Part shown: piece after piece, positions 1-8,735 of the stretch
Layout of the letters: every line of letters begins with the position of its first letter
Position numbering within the stretch: position 1 is the stretch's first letter
NCBI RefSeq assembly: GCF_016785185.1
Contig: NZ_JAEKDY010000014.1
Direction: 5' to 3' (one strand)
From: Heyndrickxia sporothermodurans
GTDB lineage: Bacteria; Bacillota; Bacilli; Bacillales; Bacillaceae_C
DNA length: 47,174 bases
Program-made: the position numbers and the translations under genes
Notes under the pieces: model-generated
What the model saw: only the letters and a program-made list of their open reading frames with translations
Told to the model about the DNA's origin: nothing
Database searches by the model: none

Positions 1-170
1 AGAACCCTACTAGGTGCTCGGGTTGCTCCCCAGCATTGCCCTATCCCCCTAGCAGGTAAGAACATATATTTTAGTATAGTCAAAAATATGGTAACAAAAT
101 CATTTACACAAAATAATTTACATAACCACTGACGTAGTGTTAAGTGAATCAAATTATCGTAGGAGAACTC
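1..170. other. Left-edge non-coding stretch, unexplained
   Basis: No convincing coding frame was found. Bases 1-58 are visibly richer in G and C than the following DNA and hold two related words, CCCTACTAGGT near 5 and CCCTAGCAGGT near 47. This could be the tail of a structured RNA or a repeat cut by the window edge, but I could not match it to a known RNA. Bases 61-170 are ordinary AT-rich spacer. Confidence 0.4.
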
Positions 171-425
171 GGATTCGGGAAGGAAAGACCGTGAACACAT
201 TGCTTACGTGCACGAATCCGCGAGATTCGAGAAGGAAAGACTAGGAATACATTGCTTACGTGCACGAACCCACAAGATTCGAGAAGGAAAGACCGTGAAC
301 ACATTGCTTACGTGCACGAATCCGCAAGATTCGGGAAGGAAAGACTAGGAATACATTGCTTACGTGCACGAATCCACAAGATTCGAGAAGGAAAAGTCAA
401 GAACTCATTGCATTAGTGCACGAAA
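171..425. repeat. Tandem array, 52-bp period, about five units in an A-B-A-B order
   Basis: The word ATTGCTTACGTGCACGAA starts at 199, 251, 303 and 355 and a diverged copy starts at 407, so the period is exactly 52 bp. Units alternate between a GACCGTGAACAC and a GACTAGGAATAC segment, which makes a 104-bp higher-order repeat. Each junction can fold as CGAATC-N5-GATTCG. Since 52 is not a multiple of three and no frame stays open, the array is not protein-coding. Whole units are conserved with no unique spacers, so it is not a CRISPR array. Confidence 0.9.
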
Positions 426-520
426 GGACAATGACATAACCTTTTTACGCATCACTCAAAAATGGAAGAACTACTTTATTCGCCCACCTTAATACTCTCA
501 TCGGATATATGATAATATTT

Positions 521-570
521 AACTGCAAAAAACACACGAGCTTACATTTGCTCGTGTGTTTTTTGCAGTT
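521..570. terminator. Perfect 20-bp hairpin downstream of murB
   Basis: Bases 521-540 and 551-570 are perfectly complementary around a 10-base loop. The stem carries an A/T-rich run on both strands, so it can act as an intrinsic terminator in either direction. It lies 8 bp past the murB stop codon. Confidence 0.85.
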
Positions 571-578
571 AATAACAA

Positions 579-1496
579 TTATAAATCCTCACCAATAATT
601 TTAACTTCTCTTTCCAATTCTACATTGAATTTTTCCTTCACAGTCTTTTGAACATACTTAATTAATGAAATGTATTCTTCTGCTGTTGCATTGTCTTTGT
701 TAACAATAAAGCCGGCGTGTTTCGTTGATACTTGTGCACCGCCGATTTGTTTTCCTTGAAGCCCGCTATCTTGAATGAGTTTACCAGCAAAGTAACCTGG
801 TGGTCTTTTAAAGACACTGCCACATGAAGGATACTCGAGTGGTTGTTTAGATTCTCTTTTAAATGTGAGATCATCCATAACCGCTTTAATATCTTCATAG
901 TTCCCAGGTTTAAGTTTAAAAATGGCTTCAAGGACAATATCCCCTTTTTCAGGGATATTACTTGTACGATAGCTTAGCTCTAGATCTAATGCGGTTCTTT
1001 TTACGATTTCTCCATTACGATCGATAACAATCGCATAATCCAATACGTCTTTAATTTCACCGCCATAGGCACCGGCATTCATAAATAAAGCCCCGCCTAC
1101 TGTACCAGGGATTCCACAAGCAAATTCTAAACCGGTTAAGTTTTCCTTTAATGCATATTGTGAAGCAGCGATGATAGCAGCCCCACTTTGCGCCGTCAAA
1201 AAATTCTCCTCTACAGAAATACGATTGAAATTTTTAAGAAGAATAACAATGCCGCGAATTCCGCCATCCTTAACAATTAAGTTGGAACCATTGCCTAGTA
1301 AGGTGAAAGGAACATTCTCTTGCTTCGCAAATTTCACCACTGCCTGAACTTCTTCATATGTTGTTGGAGTAAGAAAAATATCCGCCTTACCGCCAAGTTT
1401 TGTATACGTATGGTTTTTTAATAATTCATTCGTTTTTATATTATTTTTATCTATAATAGAAGATAATTTATTGTAAAGTTGAGTATAATCAGTCAT
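579..1496 (-). CDS. murB: UDP-N-acetylenolpyruvoylglucosamine reductase (MurB)
   Basis: This cytoplasmic FAD enzyme reduces UDP-GlcNAc-enolpyruvate to UDP-MurNAc with NADPH in peptidoglycan precursor synthesis. The 305 residues are normal for the short (type II) Gram-positive MurB. The FAD-binding segments are visible as GNGSNLIV (residues 69-75) and GIPGTVGGALFMNAGAYGGE (128-147). The expected catalytic residues are present: Arg177 in SYRTSN, Ser227 in CGSVFKRP and Glu297 in LEREVKI. It starts at ATG 1496 and ends just before a strong hairpin. It stands alone rather than in a mur/div cluster. Many Bacillus genomes carry more than one murB, so this could be the second copy. Confidence 0.95.
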   Translation of the reverse strand: MTDYTQLYNKLSSIIDKNNIKTNELLKNHTYTKLGGKADIFLTPTTYEEVQAVVKFAKQENVPFTLLGNGSNLIVKDGGIRGIVILLKNFNRISVEENFLTAQSGAAIIAASQYALKENLTGLEFACGIPGTVGGALFMNAGAYGGEIKDVLDYAIVIDRNGEIVKRTALDLELSYRTSNIPEKGDIVLEAIFKLKPGNYEDIKAVMDDLTFKRESKQPLEYPSCGSVFKRPPGYFAGKLIQDSGLQGKQIGGAQVSTKHAGFIVNKDNATAEEYISLIKYVQKTVKEKFNVELEREVKIIGEDL

Positions 1497-1850
1497 TCAT
1501 ATCATTCCTTTTGCAGAGATAATGATCTTTGATGAAAAAAGTGGCCTTCATTTTATCATATGCCTATATTTGTTTTAAAGTTATATACAATGAGAAAAAT
1601 TTTTGACAATATCCTTATCATAGTAATAAAAAGGGGAATAATCAACTGAAAAACGCAGGTTATAAGTAATTGTAATATTATTGTTGTTTTCGTAAATTGG
1701 AGAGCATCCTGATAGAGAAAATTTGACAATAATCTCATATAGAAGAATGCTATAAACTTTATATATCAATAGGCACAGCATTTTTAATCAAACGTTTGAT
1801 TAAAAGAAGGAAGTGGTGAATATTGTCATATTAAAGGAGATTTTCTTCTT
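1497..1850. other. AT-rich intergenic region with a 24-bp palindrome and paired TTGACA words
   Basis: No gene is supported here. The region holds TTGACA at 1603 and again at 1723, within two loosely similar blocks, and a perfect 24-bp palindrome at 1782-1805. The palindrome is followed on the plus strand by a GAAGGAAG ribosome-binding-like sequence and a GTG-started frame that stops after about 20 codons. This resembles the front end of a lost gene. Confidence 0.5.
1782..1805. promoter_or_regulatory. Perfect 24-bp palindrome, candidate operator
   Basis: The core is ATCAAACGTTTGAT, extended symmetrically by five bases on each side (TTTTA/TAAAA). There is no loop and the ends are pure A/T, so it is a poor terminator but a good dimer-binding operator, for example of TetR type. 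No regulator gene lies next to it. Confidence 0.6.
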
Positions 1851-2093
1851 TCATCTTCGTTTCTTTCCTACCAAATAGCCGAGATAAAATATAATAATAT
1901 AGCTTATTAATCCCACAAATAGAATGGGATTTTTCTTGATCATTTTAGCAAGCTGATCTACAGTGAAGAGAATTTTCTTTGTTAATAAACCTTCAGTATG
2001 CAGCTGATAAAGATAGACAAGGAAAAGAGCAATAAAAATTAAAAAAATTACCCAAAAGATTCGAAGAAAAGAAACTCCCTTTTTTGCTTTCAT
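1851..2093 (-). CDS. Small two-helix membrane protein, unknown function
   Basis: I do not recognise a family for this 80-residue protein. Two hydrophobic helices are clear, at about residues 9-30 and 56-75, separated by a polar stretch (HTEGLLTKKI...QLAKMIKKNP). The C-terminus is very basic (GKKRR), which suggests it sits in the cytoplasm. A good site, GAGGTGG, lies 6 bases before the ATG. It follows the alkD gene in the same direction with about 24 bp between them, so the two may be co-transcribed. Confidence 0.7.
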   Translation of the reverse strand: MKAKKGVSFLRIFWVIFLIFIALFLVYLYQLHTEGLLTKKILFTVDQLAKMIKKNPILFVGLISYIIIFYLGYLVGKKRR

Positions 2094-2117
2094 CTAATCC
2101 ACCTCATTTAAGATCAT

Positions 2118-2798
2118 TTACCGGATTATCTTTTTAGATTTCATCCATTTTAACGATTCTTTTTTACTAAGATTTGCGAGATTGGTTGAATCTACGAAGT
2201 CTATAACTTTTTGTGAATCTGTTTTTGAATACTCCCGTAATGCCCATCCAATTGCCTTCTGGATAAAAAATTCTTTGGAATCTTTTAAACGTAGGATACT
2301 ATCGAACAAAATGGAAACGTCTGTGTCTTTCTTATATTTTAATTGATATAATAAGATACTTCTTTGAAGCCAAAGATTATTGGAGGATAACCATTTCTCG
2401 ATGATTTCAGGTTTATGTTGAGGATATGCTTTTAAATAATATCCGAGTGCATTGGGAGCAATTGAATCAACAGAATCCCACCAAGATTTATTTGTAATGC
2501 AGTATTCGATTAATTCTATATCCTCCTCCTTTAACCACTTTTGATAACGATTTAAAAAAAGAATCGCAATCATTTGATACTCTCTTTCATCTTTTTTCCA
2601 CAAATGAGTAACAAGTTCCTTTAATTCATGTGGATGAATTGTGTAAACGGTAATCAACTTTTTGAAAATTTCCTTTACAACCGGTGCTCTTGCTCCGAAA
2701 AATTTGAAGTTATTTTTCATATAACTTTCCATTTTAATGGCCTCATCTTTATTAGCGCTTTCTTGTAATAGTTCATCTATTAATTTAACGGGAAACAA
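2118..2798 (-). CDS. DNA alkylation repair protein, AlkD-type glycosylase
   Basis: AlkD proteins are HEAT-repeat DNA glycosylases that excise N3- and N7-alkylated purines without flipping the base. This one matches remembered B. cereus AlkD closely in KSWWDSVDSI, NLWLQRSILLYQLKYK and KEFFIQKAIGWALREY. With a TTG start at 2798, the residues equivalent to AlkD Trp109, Asp113, Arg148 and Trp187 are Trp107, Asp111, Arg146 and Trp185, all present with a constant offset of two. A GTG frame begins at 2807, but its codon overlaps the only AGGAG site. TTG 2798 has that site 8 bases upstream and gives an N-terminus like AlkD, so I prefer it. The gene is divergent from the fatty-acid operon. Confidence 0.92.
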   Translation of the reverse strand: MFPVKLIDELLQESANKDEAIKMESYMKNNFKFFGARAPVVKEIFKKLITVYTIHPHELKELVTHLWKKDEREYQMIAILFLNRYQKWLKEEDIELIEYCITNKSWWDSVDSIAPNALGYYLKAYPQHKPEIIEKWLSSNNLWLQRSILLYQLKYKKDTDVSILFDSILRLKDSKEFFIQKAIGWALREYSKTDSQKVIDFVDSTNLANLSKKESLKWMKSKKIIR

Positions 2799-2842
2799 AA
2801 TGATCACTCCTAGACATAATTAGTTTGCTACTATCATACAAC

Positions 2843-2877
2843 TTTTACTAGAATGACTAAAATTAAAACTAGTAAAA
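2843..2877. promoter_or_regulatory. Inverted repeat between alkD and the acyl-CoA dehydrogenase operon
   Basis: The arms TTTTACTAG (2843-2851) and CTAGTAAAA (2869-2877) are perfect over 9 bp with a 17-bp spacer that begins GAATGACTAA. That decamer resembles half of the B. subtilis FadR fatty-acid operator as I remember it (TGAATGA followed by its mirror), but the other half is missing. It sits in a divergent promoter region; a -10-like TACAAT is at 2929. Confidence 0.45.
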
Positions 2878-2974
2878 ATTTTTCTGATTTTAAGTCAAAA
2901 TATTCTAACAATTATACGTCCAATCGGTTACAATAGAAGATAGTACGATTGGCATAGAAAAGGGGAATTTTCAA

Positions 2975-4120
2975 ATGAACCATCTATATTTGAAAGATGA
3001 ACATGAAATATTCCGTAGTTCTTTAAGGCGATTTCTTCAGAAAGAGTGTGTACCTTACTATGATGAGTGGGAAGAAAATCGGATTGTTCCTCGCTCCTTT
3101 TGGCAAAAAATGGGGGAGCAAGGGTTTCTTTGTCCGGATGTCGATGAGTCATATGGTGGATATGGAGGAGATTGGGGCTTTTCGGTTATTATTAACGAGG
3201 AGTTAGAAAGAGTGGGCTCAAGCCTGGTTGGTATCGGTTTACATAATGATATTGTGATTCCTTATTTGACCTCCTATGGTACGGAGGAACAGAAGAGAAA
3301 ATGGCTTCCTTCATGTGTGGCAGGGGAAACAATTACAGCCATTGCGATGACAGAGCCTGGTTGTGGATCAGATTTGGCTAATATGCAAACGACTGCCATT
3401 TTAGATGGAGACCATTATCTATTAAATGGACAAAAAACATTTATTACAAACGGGGTTCATGCAGATCTAGTAATCGTTGCTTGCAAAACAAATCCACAGG
3501 CAGTCCCTCCCCATAAAGGGATGAGTCTTCTTGCTGTAGAAAGAAATACACCAGGATTTTCAAGGGGCAGAAAGTTAAATAAAGTTGGCTTGCATGCGCA
3601 AGATACCGCTGAGTTGATATTTGAGGATTGTCGTGTACCGAAAGAGAATTTACTTGGAGAAGAAGGCAAGGGATTTACGTATCTTATGGAAAAACTTCAG
3701 CAGGAACGCTTAATTGTTGCAATTGCTGCACAGGTGTCAGCTGAGAGAATGCTAGAAATAACAATGGATTATGTGAAATCACGGAAAGCGTTTGGAAAAG
3801 CAATAAGTAGATTTCAAAATACCCAATTTAAACTGGTTGAAATGGCAACAGATATTGAAATGGGCAGGGCTTTTTTAGACCAACTAATTGCTGATCACAT
3901 GGGAGGAAAAGATATTGTCACGAAAGTGTCAATGGCAAAATGGAAGTTGACCGAAATGGCAAGAAATGTTGCTACTCAATGTATGCAGCTCCACGGGGGA
4001 TATGGCTATATGGAGGAATATGAGATTGCAAGGCGATATCGGGATATTCCAGTAGCAAGCATCTATGCAGGTACCAATGAAATTATGAAAACAATTATTG
4101 CAAAGAATCTTGGATTATAG
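2975..4120 (+). CDS. Acyl-CoA dehydrogenase, long-chain/isovaleryl-type active site
   Basis: This FAD flavoenzyme performs alpha,beta-desaturation of acyl-CoA, the first step of beta-oxidation. Its 381 residues are the usual length. Family signatures are AMTEPGCGSDLA (residues 124-135), LLNGQKTFITNG (149-160) and the C-terminal QLHGGYGYMEEY. The Glu of the short/medium-chain YEGT motif is Ala here (IYAGTNEIM). The alternative catalytic Glu of long-chain and isovaleryl enzymes is present as Glu244 in LQQERL, so the active site is probably intact but of that type. The ribosome binding site AAAGGGG precedes ATG 2975. It heads a four-gene operon with thiolase and two acyl-CoA ligases. Confidence 0.93.
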   Translation: MNHLYLKDEHEIFRSSLRRFLQKECVPYYDEWEENRIVPRSFWQKMGEQGFLCPDVDESYGGYGGDWGFSVIINEELERVGSSLVGIGLHNDIVIPYLTSYGTEEQKRKWLPSCVAGETITAIAMTEPGCGSDLANMQTTAILDGDHYLLNGQKTFITNGVHADLVIVACKTNPQAVPPHKGMSLLAVERNTPGFSRGRKLNKVGLHAQDTAELIFEDCRVPKENLLGEEGKGFTYLMEKLQQERLIVAIAAQVSAERMLEITMDYVKSRKAFGKAISRFQNTQFKLVEMATDIEMGRAFLDQLIADHMGGKDIVTKVSMAKWKLTEMARNVATQCMQLHGGYGYMEEYEIARRYRDIPVASIYAGTNEIMKTIIAKNLGL

Positions 4121-4202
4121 CTATCTTTCAAAATAAATAAGGTGATTTCATAACATTTTCATATAAAAAAATAGTCTTGATTTAAGAGAAAGGAAGTTAT
4201 TC

Positions 4203-5342
4203 ATGCGAGAAGTCGTGATTGTTGAAGGGGTTCGTACACCAATTGGAAGGAAAAAGGGAGATTTAAAGGATATTCGTCCAGATGACTTAGCGGCTGAAAC
4301 ATTGAAATCACTTATTAAACGAACGAAACTGGATCCATCCATGATTGACGATGTCATTCTTGGTTGTGTAACTCAATCTGGTGAACAAGCAGGTGATATT
4401 GCAAGGGTTGCAGCCTTAATTGCCGGTTACCCAATAGAGGTTCCAGGTACGACTATTGATCGTCAATGCGGTTCAAGTCAGCAGGCAGTTCACTTTGCAG
4501 CACAAGCAATTCTTTCAGGTGACATGGATATCGTGGTCGCCGGTGGAGTTGAAAGCATGTCAAGGGTTCCGATTGCCTCTAACTATCAAGGATCACCATT
4601 TAGCGATAAGCTAACAAACAAATATGAAATGATCCACCAAGGACTATCTGCAGAACGTATTGCAGAAAAATATGGTTTTACAAGAGAAGAGTTGGATGAA
4701 TTCTCCTATGAAAGTCACCAGAAGGCATTAAAGGCCCAGGCCGAAGGATATTTTCAAAGAGAAATCATACCGATAGAAAATGGCACGGATTCAGTCGTTA
4801 TCCATGACTCAGGACCAAGAAAGGAAACTTCTGTTGAGGCATTAATGAATTTAAAGCCTGCATTCAAAGAAGACGGTATCATTCATGCTGGAAATGCAAG
4901 CCAAATTAGTGATGGAGCTGCGGCGTTACTTTTAATGTCACGTTCAAAGGCAGAAGAGCTTGGATTAAAGCCACGATTTAAAGTTCATACACGGGTCGTT
5001 GTCGGTTCCGATCCGACACTTATGTTAACAGGTCCCATTCCTGCAACAGAAAAGGTTTTAAAAAAGGCGGGGCTCTCGATTGATGATATCGATGTGTTCG
5101 AAGTAAATGAAGCATTTGCCCCTGTTCCGTTAGCCTGGTTAAAAGAAACAGGAGCAGATCCGAAAAAGTTAAATCCAAATGGAGGAGCCATCGCGCTAGG
5201 TCACCCACTTGGTGCAAGTGGTGCAAGACTAATGGTAACGATGATGCATGAACTTGAACGAACAGGCGGGCGCTACGGCTTGCAAACAATGTGTGAAGGA
5301 TTCGGAATGGCCAACGCAACAATCATCGAAAGATTGGAGTGA
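4203..5342 (+). CDS. Acetyl-CoA acyltransferase / thiolase
   Basis: Thiolases cleave 3-ketoacyl-CoA with CoA, or condense two acetyl-CoA. The 379 residues are family length. The nucleophile is Cys89 in DRQCGSSQQA, the glycine-rich NGGAIALGHPLGASGAR carries His334, and Cys364 lies in MCEGFGMAN. The start has AAAGGAAG upstream. It lies 82 bp after the acyl-CoA dehydrogenase and before two acyl-CoA ligases, which favours a degradative (FadA-like) role. Enoyl-CoA hydratase and hydroxyacyl-CoA dehydrogenase genes are not in this cluster, so the pathway must be completed elsewhere. A biosynthetic acetoacetyl-CoA role cannot be excluded. Confidence 0.93.
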   Translation: MREVVIVEGVRTPIGRKKGDLKDIRPDDLAAETLKSLIKRTKLDPSMIDDVILGCVTQSGEQAGDIARVAALIAGYPIEVPGTTIDRQCGSSQQAVHFAAQAILSGDMDIVVAGGVESMSRVPIASNYQGSPFSDKLTNKYEMIHQGLSAERIAEKYGFTREELDEFSYESHQKALKAQAEGYFQREIIPIENGTDSVVIHDSGPRKETSVEALMNLKPAFKEDGIIHAGNASQISDGAAALLLMSRSKAEELGLKPRFKVHTRVVVGSDPTLMLTGPIPATEKVLKKAGLSIDDIDVFEVNEAFAPVPLAWLKETGADPKKLNPNGGAIALGHPLGASGARLMVTMMHELERTGGRYGLQTMCEGFGMANATIIERLE

Positions 5343-5354
5343 GTTTGGTAACTC

Positions 5355-5400
5355 ACGGGTAACCCGCGGAAAGCGTAGTGTACTCAGGCTGCGGATTTGA
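5355..5400. repeat. Possible remnant of a common Bacillus intergenic repeat
   Basis: The words CCGCGGAAAGCG and AGGCTGCGG resemble pieces of a G/C-rich intergenic repeat that I recall from several Bacillus genomes. Only about 45 bp is recognisable and no flanking duplication is visible. Confidence 0.25.
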
Positions 5401-5448
5401 TAATAACTATCCATACGAAGTAAATGAAAGAAACAGGGAGGTTCATTA

Positions 5449-7011
5449 ATGTCCACAACAATAGGAAAGCTTTTCGATTTAACAGTGAAAAAATATCCTA
5501 ACAAAGAAGCATTGTTTGATGTGCGAAGAAATAGGAGATACACGTACAAAGAATGGAGCGAAAACGTGAATCAACTAGCGAATGCCCTGATTAAAGAGGG
5601 CGTTCGCAAAGGTGATCGAGTATCAACATATCTTTTTAACAATGAAGAAATAGCAACAGCCGTTTTTGCCTGCGCCAAAATTGGTGCTGTGATTAATCCG
5701 ATTAACTTCAGGCTGATGTCCGAAGAGGTAGCTTATATTTTAGACGATGCGAAGCCGAAAGTTGTCCTTTTCGAACAGGCTTTAGCATCAACTATTACCT
5801 CTATTGAAAACCGTTATCCTCACATATCATTTTGGTTTATTGATGATCAAACACCATCCTATGCTGCCAACTATCAGGAAAAAATTAAAACTGAACCTGC
5901 AACATTAGAAGACTACCACATAGAAGAATCAGACATTTACGCAATTATGTACACGAGTGGAACAACAGGTCGACCAAAGGGGGTAATTCATCGCCACCGC
6001 GAAATTGTCGAACAAAGTCTCATAATTATTAGTGCTACGAAGTTACATGCGAATGATCATGGACTTGTCACTGCGCCGATGTTTCATTGTGCAGAATTAC
6101 ATTGTGCACTCATTCCACGAATTCATGTGGGAGCCAGAAACACGATTCTCCACCAATTCAATGCATCCCAAGTTCTTCAACTAATCGAACAAGAAAAAAT
6201 CACAAAATTTTTTGCGGCGCCAACGATGTGGAATATGCTTTTGCAAGAAGATCTCAAAAAGTACAAATTGGACAGTTTAGCATTAGGACTGTATGGTGCG
6301 GCACCAATGGCGCCGACCCTTGTTCGTGCTTGTCACGAAAAATTAGGGATTTCACTTGTTCAAGCCTATGGAATGACTGAAATGGGTCCGGCGATTTCTT
6401 TCCTTTTAGAGAATGACCAATTAACAAAGGCAGGTTCTGCAGGGCAAGCGTGTTTAAATCATGACATCCGAATTGTGAAACCAAATGAACATGGTCCATC
6501 AGATCCGGATGATATTGTTCCGATCGGAGAAACAGGCGAAATTATTGTTCAAGGCCCATGCATGATGAGTGGTTATTTTGAAAGAGACGAAGCGACGGAG
6601 AATGCTTTATATAAGGGGTGGTACCATTCAGGAGATATTGGCTATTTAGATGAAGATGGTTATTTATGGGTGAAGGATCGTGTTGATGACATGATTATTT
6701 CTGGTGGCGAAAATATTTATCCTCGTGAGGTCGAGGATGTCCTTTATGAACATTCCGGTGTGTTAGATGTAGCGGTTATTGGAAGTCCTAATGAGCATTG
6801 GGGAGAAACTGTTATTGCATTTGTTGTGAAAAAAGACCCGAATGTAACTGAAGCTGACCTGGATGAATGGTGCAAAAATAGCGACCATCTCGCAAATTTT
6901 AAAAGACCAAGAAAATATATATTCTGCGATGTCTTACCTAGAAATGCAAGTGGAAAAATTCAAAAGTTTTTATTGAGGGAAGAGTTAAACGAAAAATCAC
7001 AAAATATCTAA
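5449..7011 (+). CDS. Acyl-CoA synthetase (AMP-forming ligase) 1
   Basis: ANL-superfamily enzymes activate carboxylic acids to acyl-AMP and then acyl-CoA. The phosphate-binding loop YTSGTTGRPKG is at residues 168-178. YGMTEMGPA and the hinge region YHSGDIGYLDEDGYLWVKDRVDDMI follow, with GGENIYPREVED just after. The acyl-adenylate Lys is Lys503 in ASGKIQKF. At 520 residues it is full length. The start is preceded by GGGAGG. It is the third gene of the fatty-acid operon. Substrate chain length cannot be read from the sequence. Confidence 0.92.
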   Translation: MSTTIGKLFDLTVKKYPNKEALFDVRRNRRYTYKEWSENVNQLANALIKEGVRKGDRVSTYLFNNEEIATAVFACAKIGAVINPINFRLMSEEVAYILDDAKPKVVLFEQALASTITSIENRYPHISFWFIDDQTPSYAANYQEKIKTEPATLEDYHIEESDIYAIMYTSGTTGRPKGVIHRHREIVEQSLIIISATKLHANDHGLVTAPMFHCAELHCALIPRIHVGARNTILHQFNASQVLQLIEQEKITKFFAAPTMWNMLLQEDLKKYKLDSLALGLYGAAPMAPTLVRACHEKLGISLVQAYGMTEMGPAISFLLENDQLTKAGSAGQACLNHDIRIVKPNEHGPSDPDDIVPIGETGEIIVQGPCMMSGYFERDEATENALYKGWYHSGDIGYLDEDGYLWVKDRVDDMIISGGENIYPREVEDVLYEHSGVLDVAVIGSPNEHWGETVIAFVVKKDPNVTEADLDEWCKNSDHLANFKRPRKYIFCDVLPRNASGKIQKFLLREELNEKSQNI

Positions 7012-7068
7012 GTAGCTTAATGAAACTTATAGTCTAATTAATTTTAATAGATAAAGGGGATATGTGAC

Positions 7069-8685
7069 ATGATGCAGGTGCCATTAACAGTAGGTTCATT
7101 GTTAGAGAGGGCTGAAACATTTTTTCCAAAGAAGGAAGTCGTTTCAAGGACTTTATCAGGGATCCATCGCTTTACGTACAAAGAAATTGGCAGGCGGACA
7201 CGTAGACTTGCAAGTGCTTTAGACACACTTGGAGTGAAAAGAGGCGATCGGGTTGGAACATTAGCTTGGAATCATCATCGCCATTTAGAGATTTATTTTG
7301 CCGCACCTGGGATGGGAGCGGTATTACACACAATAAACCTTCGACTTTCGCCTGAACACATTTCCTATATTATTAATCATGCGGAAGACCAAGTTTTATT
7401 TGTTGATGAGGATATTCTTCCACTCGTTGAAAAAGTAAAGGATTCTCTTACAACTGTGAAGGCGTATATTATCATGACGGATCAGGATAAATTACCAGCT
7501 ACGACATTGGAACCTGTATATTCTTACGAAAGATTACTTGAAGCTGGTGATCCGGAGCAATCTTTCCTACAGGACATAAATGAAAATGACCCTGCAGGAA
7601 TGTGCTATACGTCTGCAACAACCGGGAATCCAAAAGGGGTTGTATATTCACATAGGGGAATTGTATTACACAGCTATGCACTAGGGTTAGCTGATACGAC
7701 TGCGTTGTCTGAAAAGGATATATGTATGCCAGTTGTTCCAATGTTCCATGTTAATGCTTGGGGAATGCCTTTTGCTGCAACATGGTTTGGATCTAAACAA
7801 GTTTTGCCAGGACCGATGTTTACGCCAAAGCTGCTGGCTCAACTTATTGAAAATGAGAAGGTCACTGTTACAGCTGGAGTTCCAACAATTTGGTTAGGAT
7901 TATTAAATGAATTAGAGCAGAATCACTATGACACTTCTTCATTACGAAGCATTCTTTGTGGTGGTTCGGCAGCTCCAATGGCCATGATTAAAGCGTTCGA
8001 ACAAAAATATAATATCCCATTTTTACATGCCTATGGGATGACTGAAACAACCCCGCTAGCAACAATTTCGACACTTAAAAGCTATCAAGAAGATATAGAT
8101 GAAGAAGAGAAATTAAACATTCGCTCGAAGCAAGGTCTACTTGTACCTGGGCTACAAATGAAAGTCATCGCGGGAGATAATGAGGTGAAATGGGACGGGA
8201 AAGAAATGGGTGAATTATTAATTAAGGGTCCGTGGATTGCAGATGAGTACTATAAGGATGAACGAACAAGCGAATCTTTTAAAGATGGCTGGCTCTATAC
8301 AGGTGATGTGGCTACCGTAGATGAAGAGGGAAATGTGAAATTAGTCGATCGGACAAAGGATTTAATAAAGAGCGGGGGAGAATGGATTTCTTCAGTTGAC
8401 TTAGAAAATGCATTGATGGCCCATGAAGCAGTATTTGAGGCAACGGTAGTCGGAGTACCACATCCACAGTGGCAAGAACGACCGATTGCATGTATCGTAT
8501 TGAAAGATGCTTTTAAAGGCAAGGTAGAAAAACAAGAAATATTAGATTTCATTGCCCCGCAATTTGCGAAATGGTGGATGCCGGATGAAATATTATTTTT
8601 GGATGAAATTCCGAAAACATCGGTAGGGAAGTTTTTGAAAAGAGAGTTAAGATCGAGGCTAAAGGATTACTTTGTTGAAATTTAA
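7069..8685 (+). CDS. Acyl-CoA synthetase (AMP-forming ligase) 2
   Basis: This is a second ANL ligase of 538 residues, clearly different from its neighbour, so it is not a recent duplicate. The loop reads YTSATTGNPKG (residues 180-190), with Ala where many family members have Gly. YGMTETTPLAT, LYTGDVATVDEEGNVKLVDRTKDLIKSGGEW (in part) and Lys521 in SVGKFLKRE complete the site. It is related to medium- and long-chain fatty-acyl-CoA ligases. Two ATG codons are adjacent at 7069 and 7072; the site AAAGGGG fits either. It ends the operon before a strong terminator shared with the convergent regulator. Confidence 0.92.
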   Translation: MMQVPLTVGSLLERAETFFPKKEVVSRTLSGIHRFTYKEIGRRTRRLASALDTLGVKRGDRVGTLAWNHHRHLEIYFAAPGMGAVLHTINLRLSPEHISYIINHAEDQVLFVDEDILPLVEKVKDSLTTVKAYIIMTDQDKLPATTLEPVYSYERLLEAGDPEQSFLQDINENDPAGMCYTSATTGNPKGVVYSHRGIVLHSYALGLADTTALSEKDICMPVVPMFHVNAWGMPFAATWFGSKQVLPGPMFTPKLLAQLIENEKVTVTAGVPTIWLGLLNELEQNHYDTSSLRSILCGGSAAPMAMIKAFEQKYNIPFLHAYGMTETTPLATISTLKSYQEDIDEEEKLNIRSKQGLLVPGLQMKVIAGDNEVKWDGKEMGELLIKGPWIADEYYKDERTSESFKDGWLYTGDVATVDEEGNVKLVDRTKDLIKSGGEWISSVDLENALMAHEAVFEATVVGVPHPQWQERPIACIVLKDAFKGKVEKQEILDFIAPQFAKWWMPDEILFLDEIPKTSVGKFLKRELRSRLKDYFVEI

Positions 8686-8691
8686 AAGTTT

Positions 8692-8727
8692 GAAAACCAA
8701 CTGTTTCCTTAATAACAGTTGGTTTTC
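8692..8727. terminator. Bidirectional terminator between fatty-acid operon and rpiR-type gene
   Basis: The arms GAAAACCAACTGTT (8692-8705) and AACAGTTGGTTTTC (8714-8727) are perfectly complementary around an 8-base loop, with A and T runs at the outer ends. It serves two convergent genes. Confidence 0.9.
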
Positions 8728-8735
8728 TATTTGTT

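Noticed and set aside
171..425. CRISPR array
   Set aside because: Complete 52-bp units are conserved, there are no unique spacers of constant length and no cas genes are nearby.
1556..1781. Minus-strand frames of 60 and 66 codons upstream of murB
   Set aside because: They overlap each other in AT-rich DNA, have no ribosome binding site and look random in composition.
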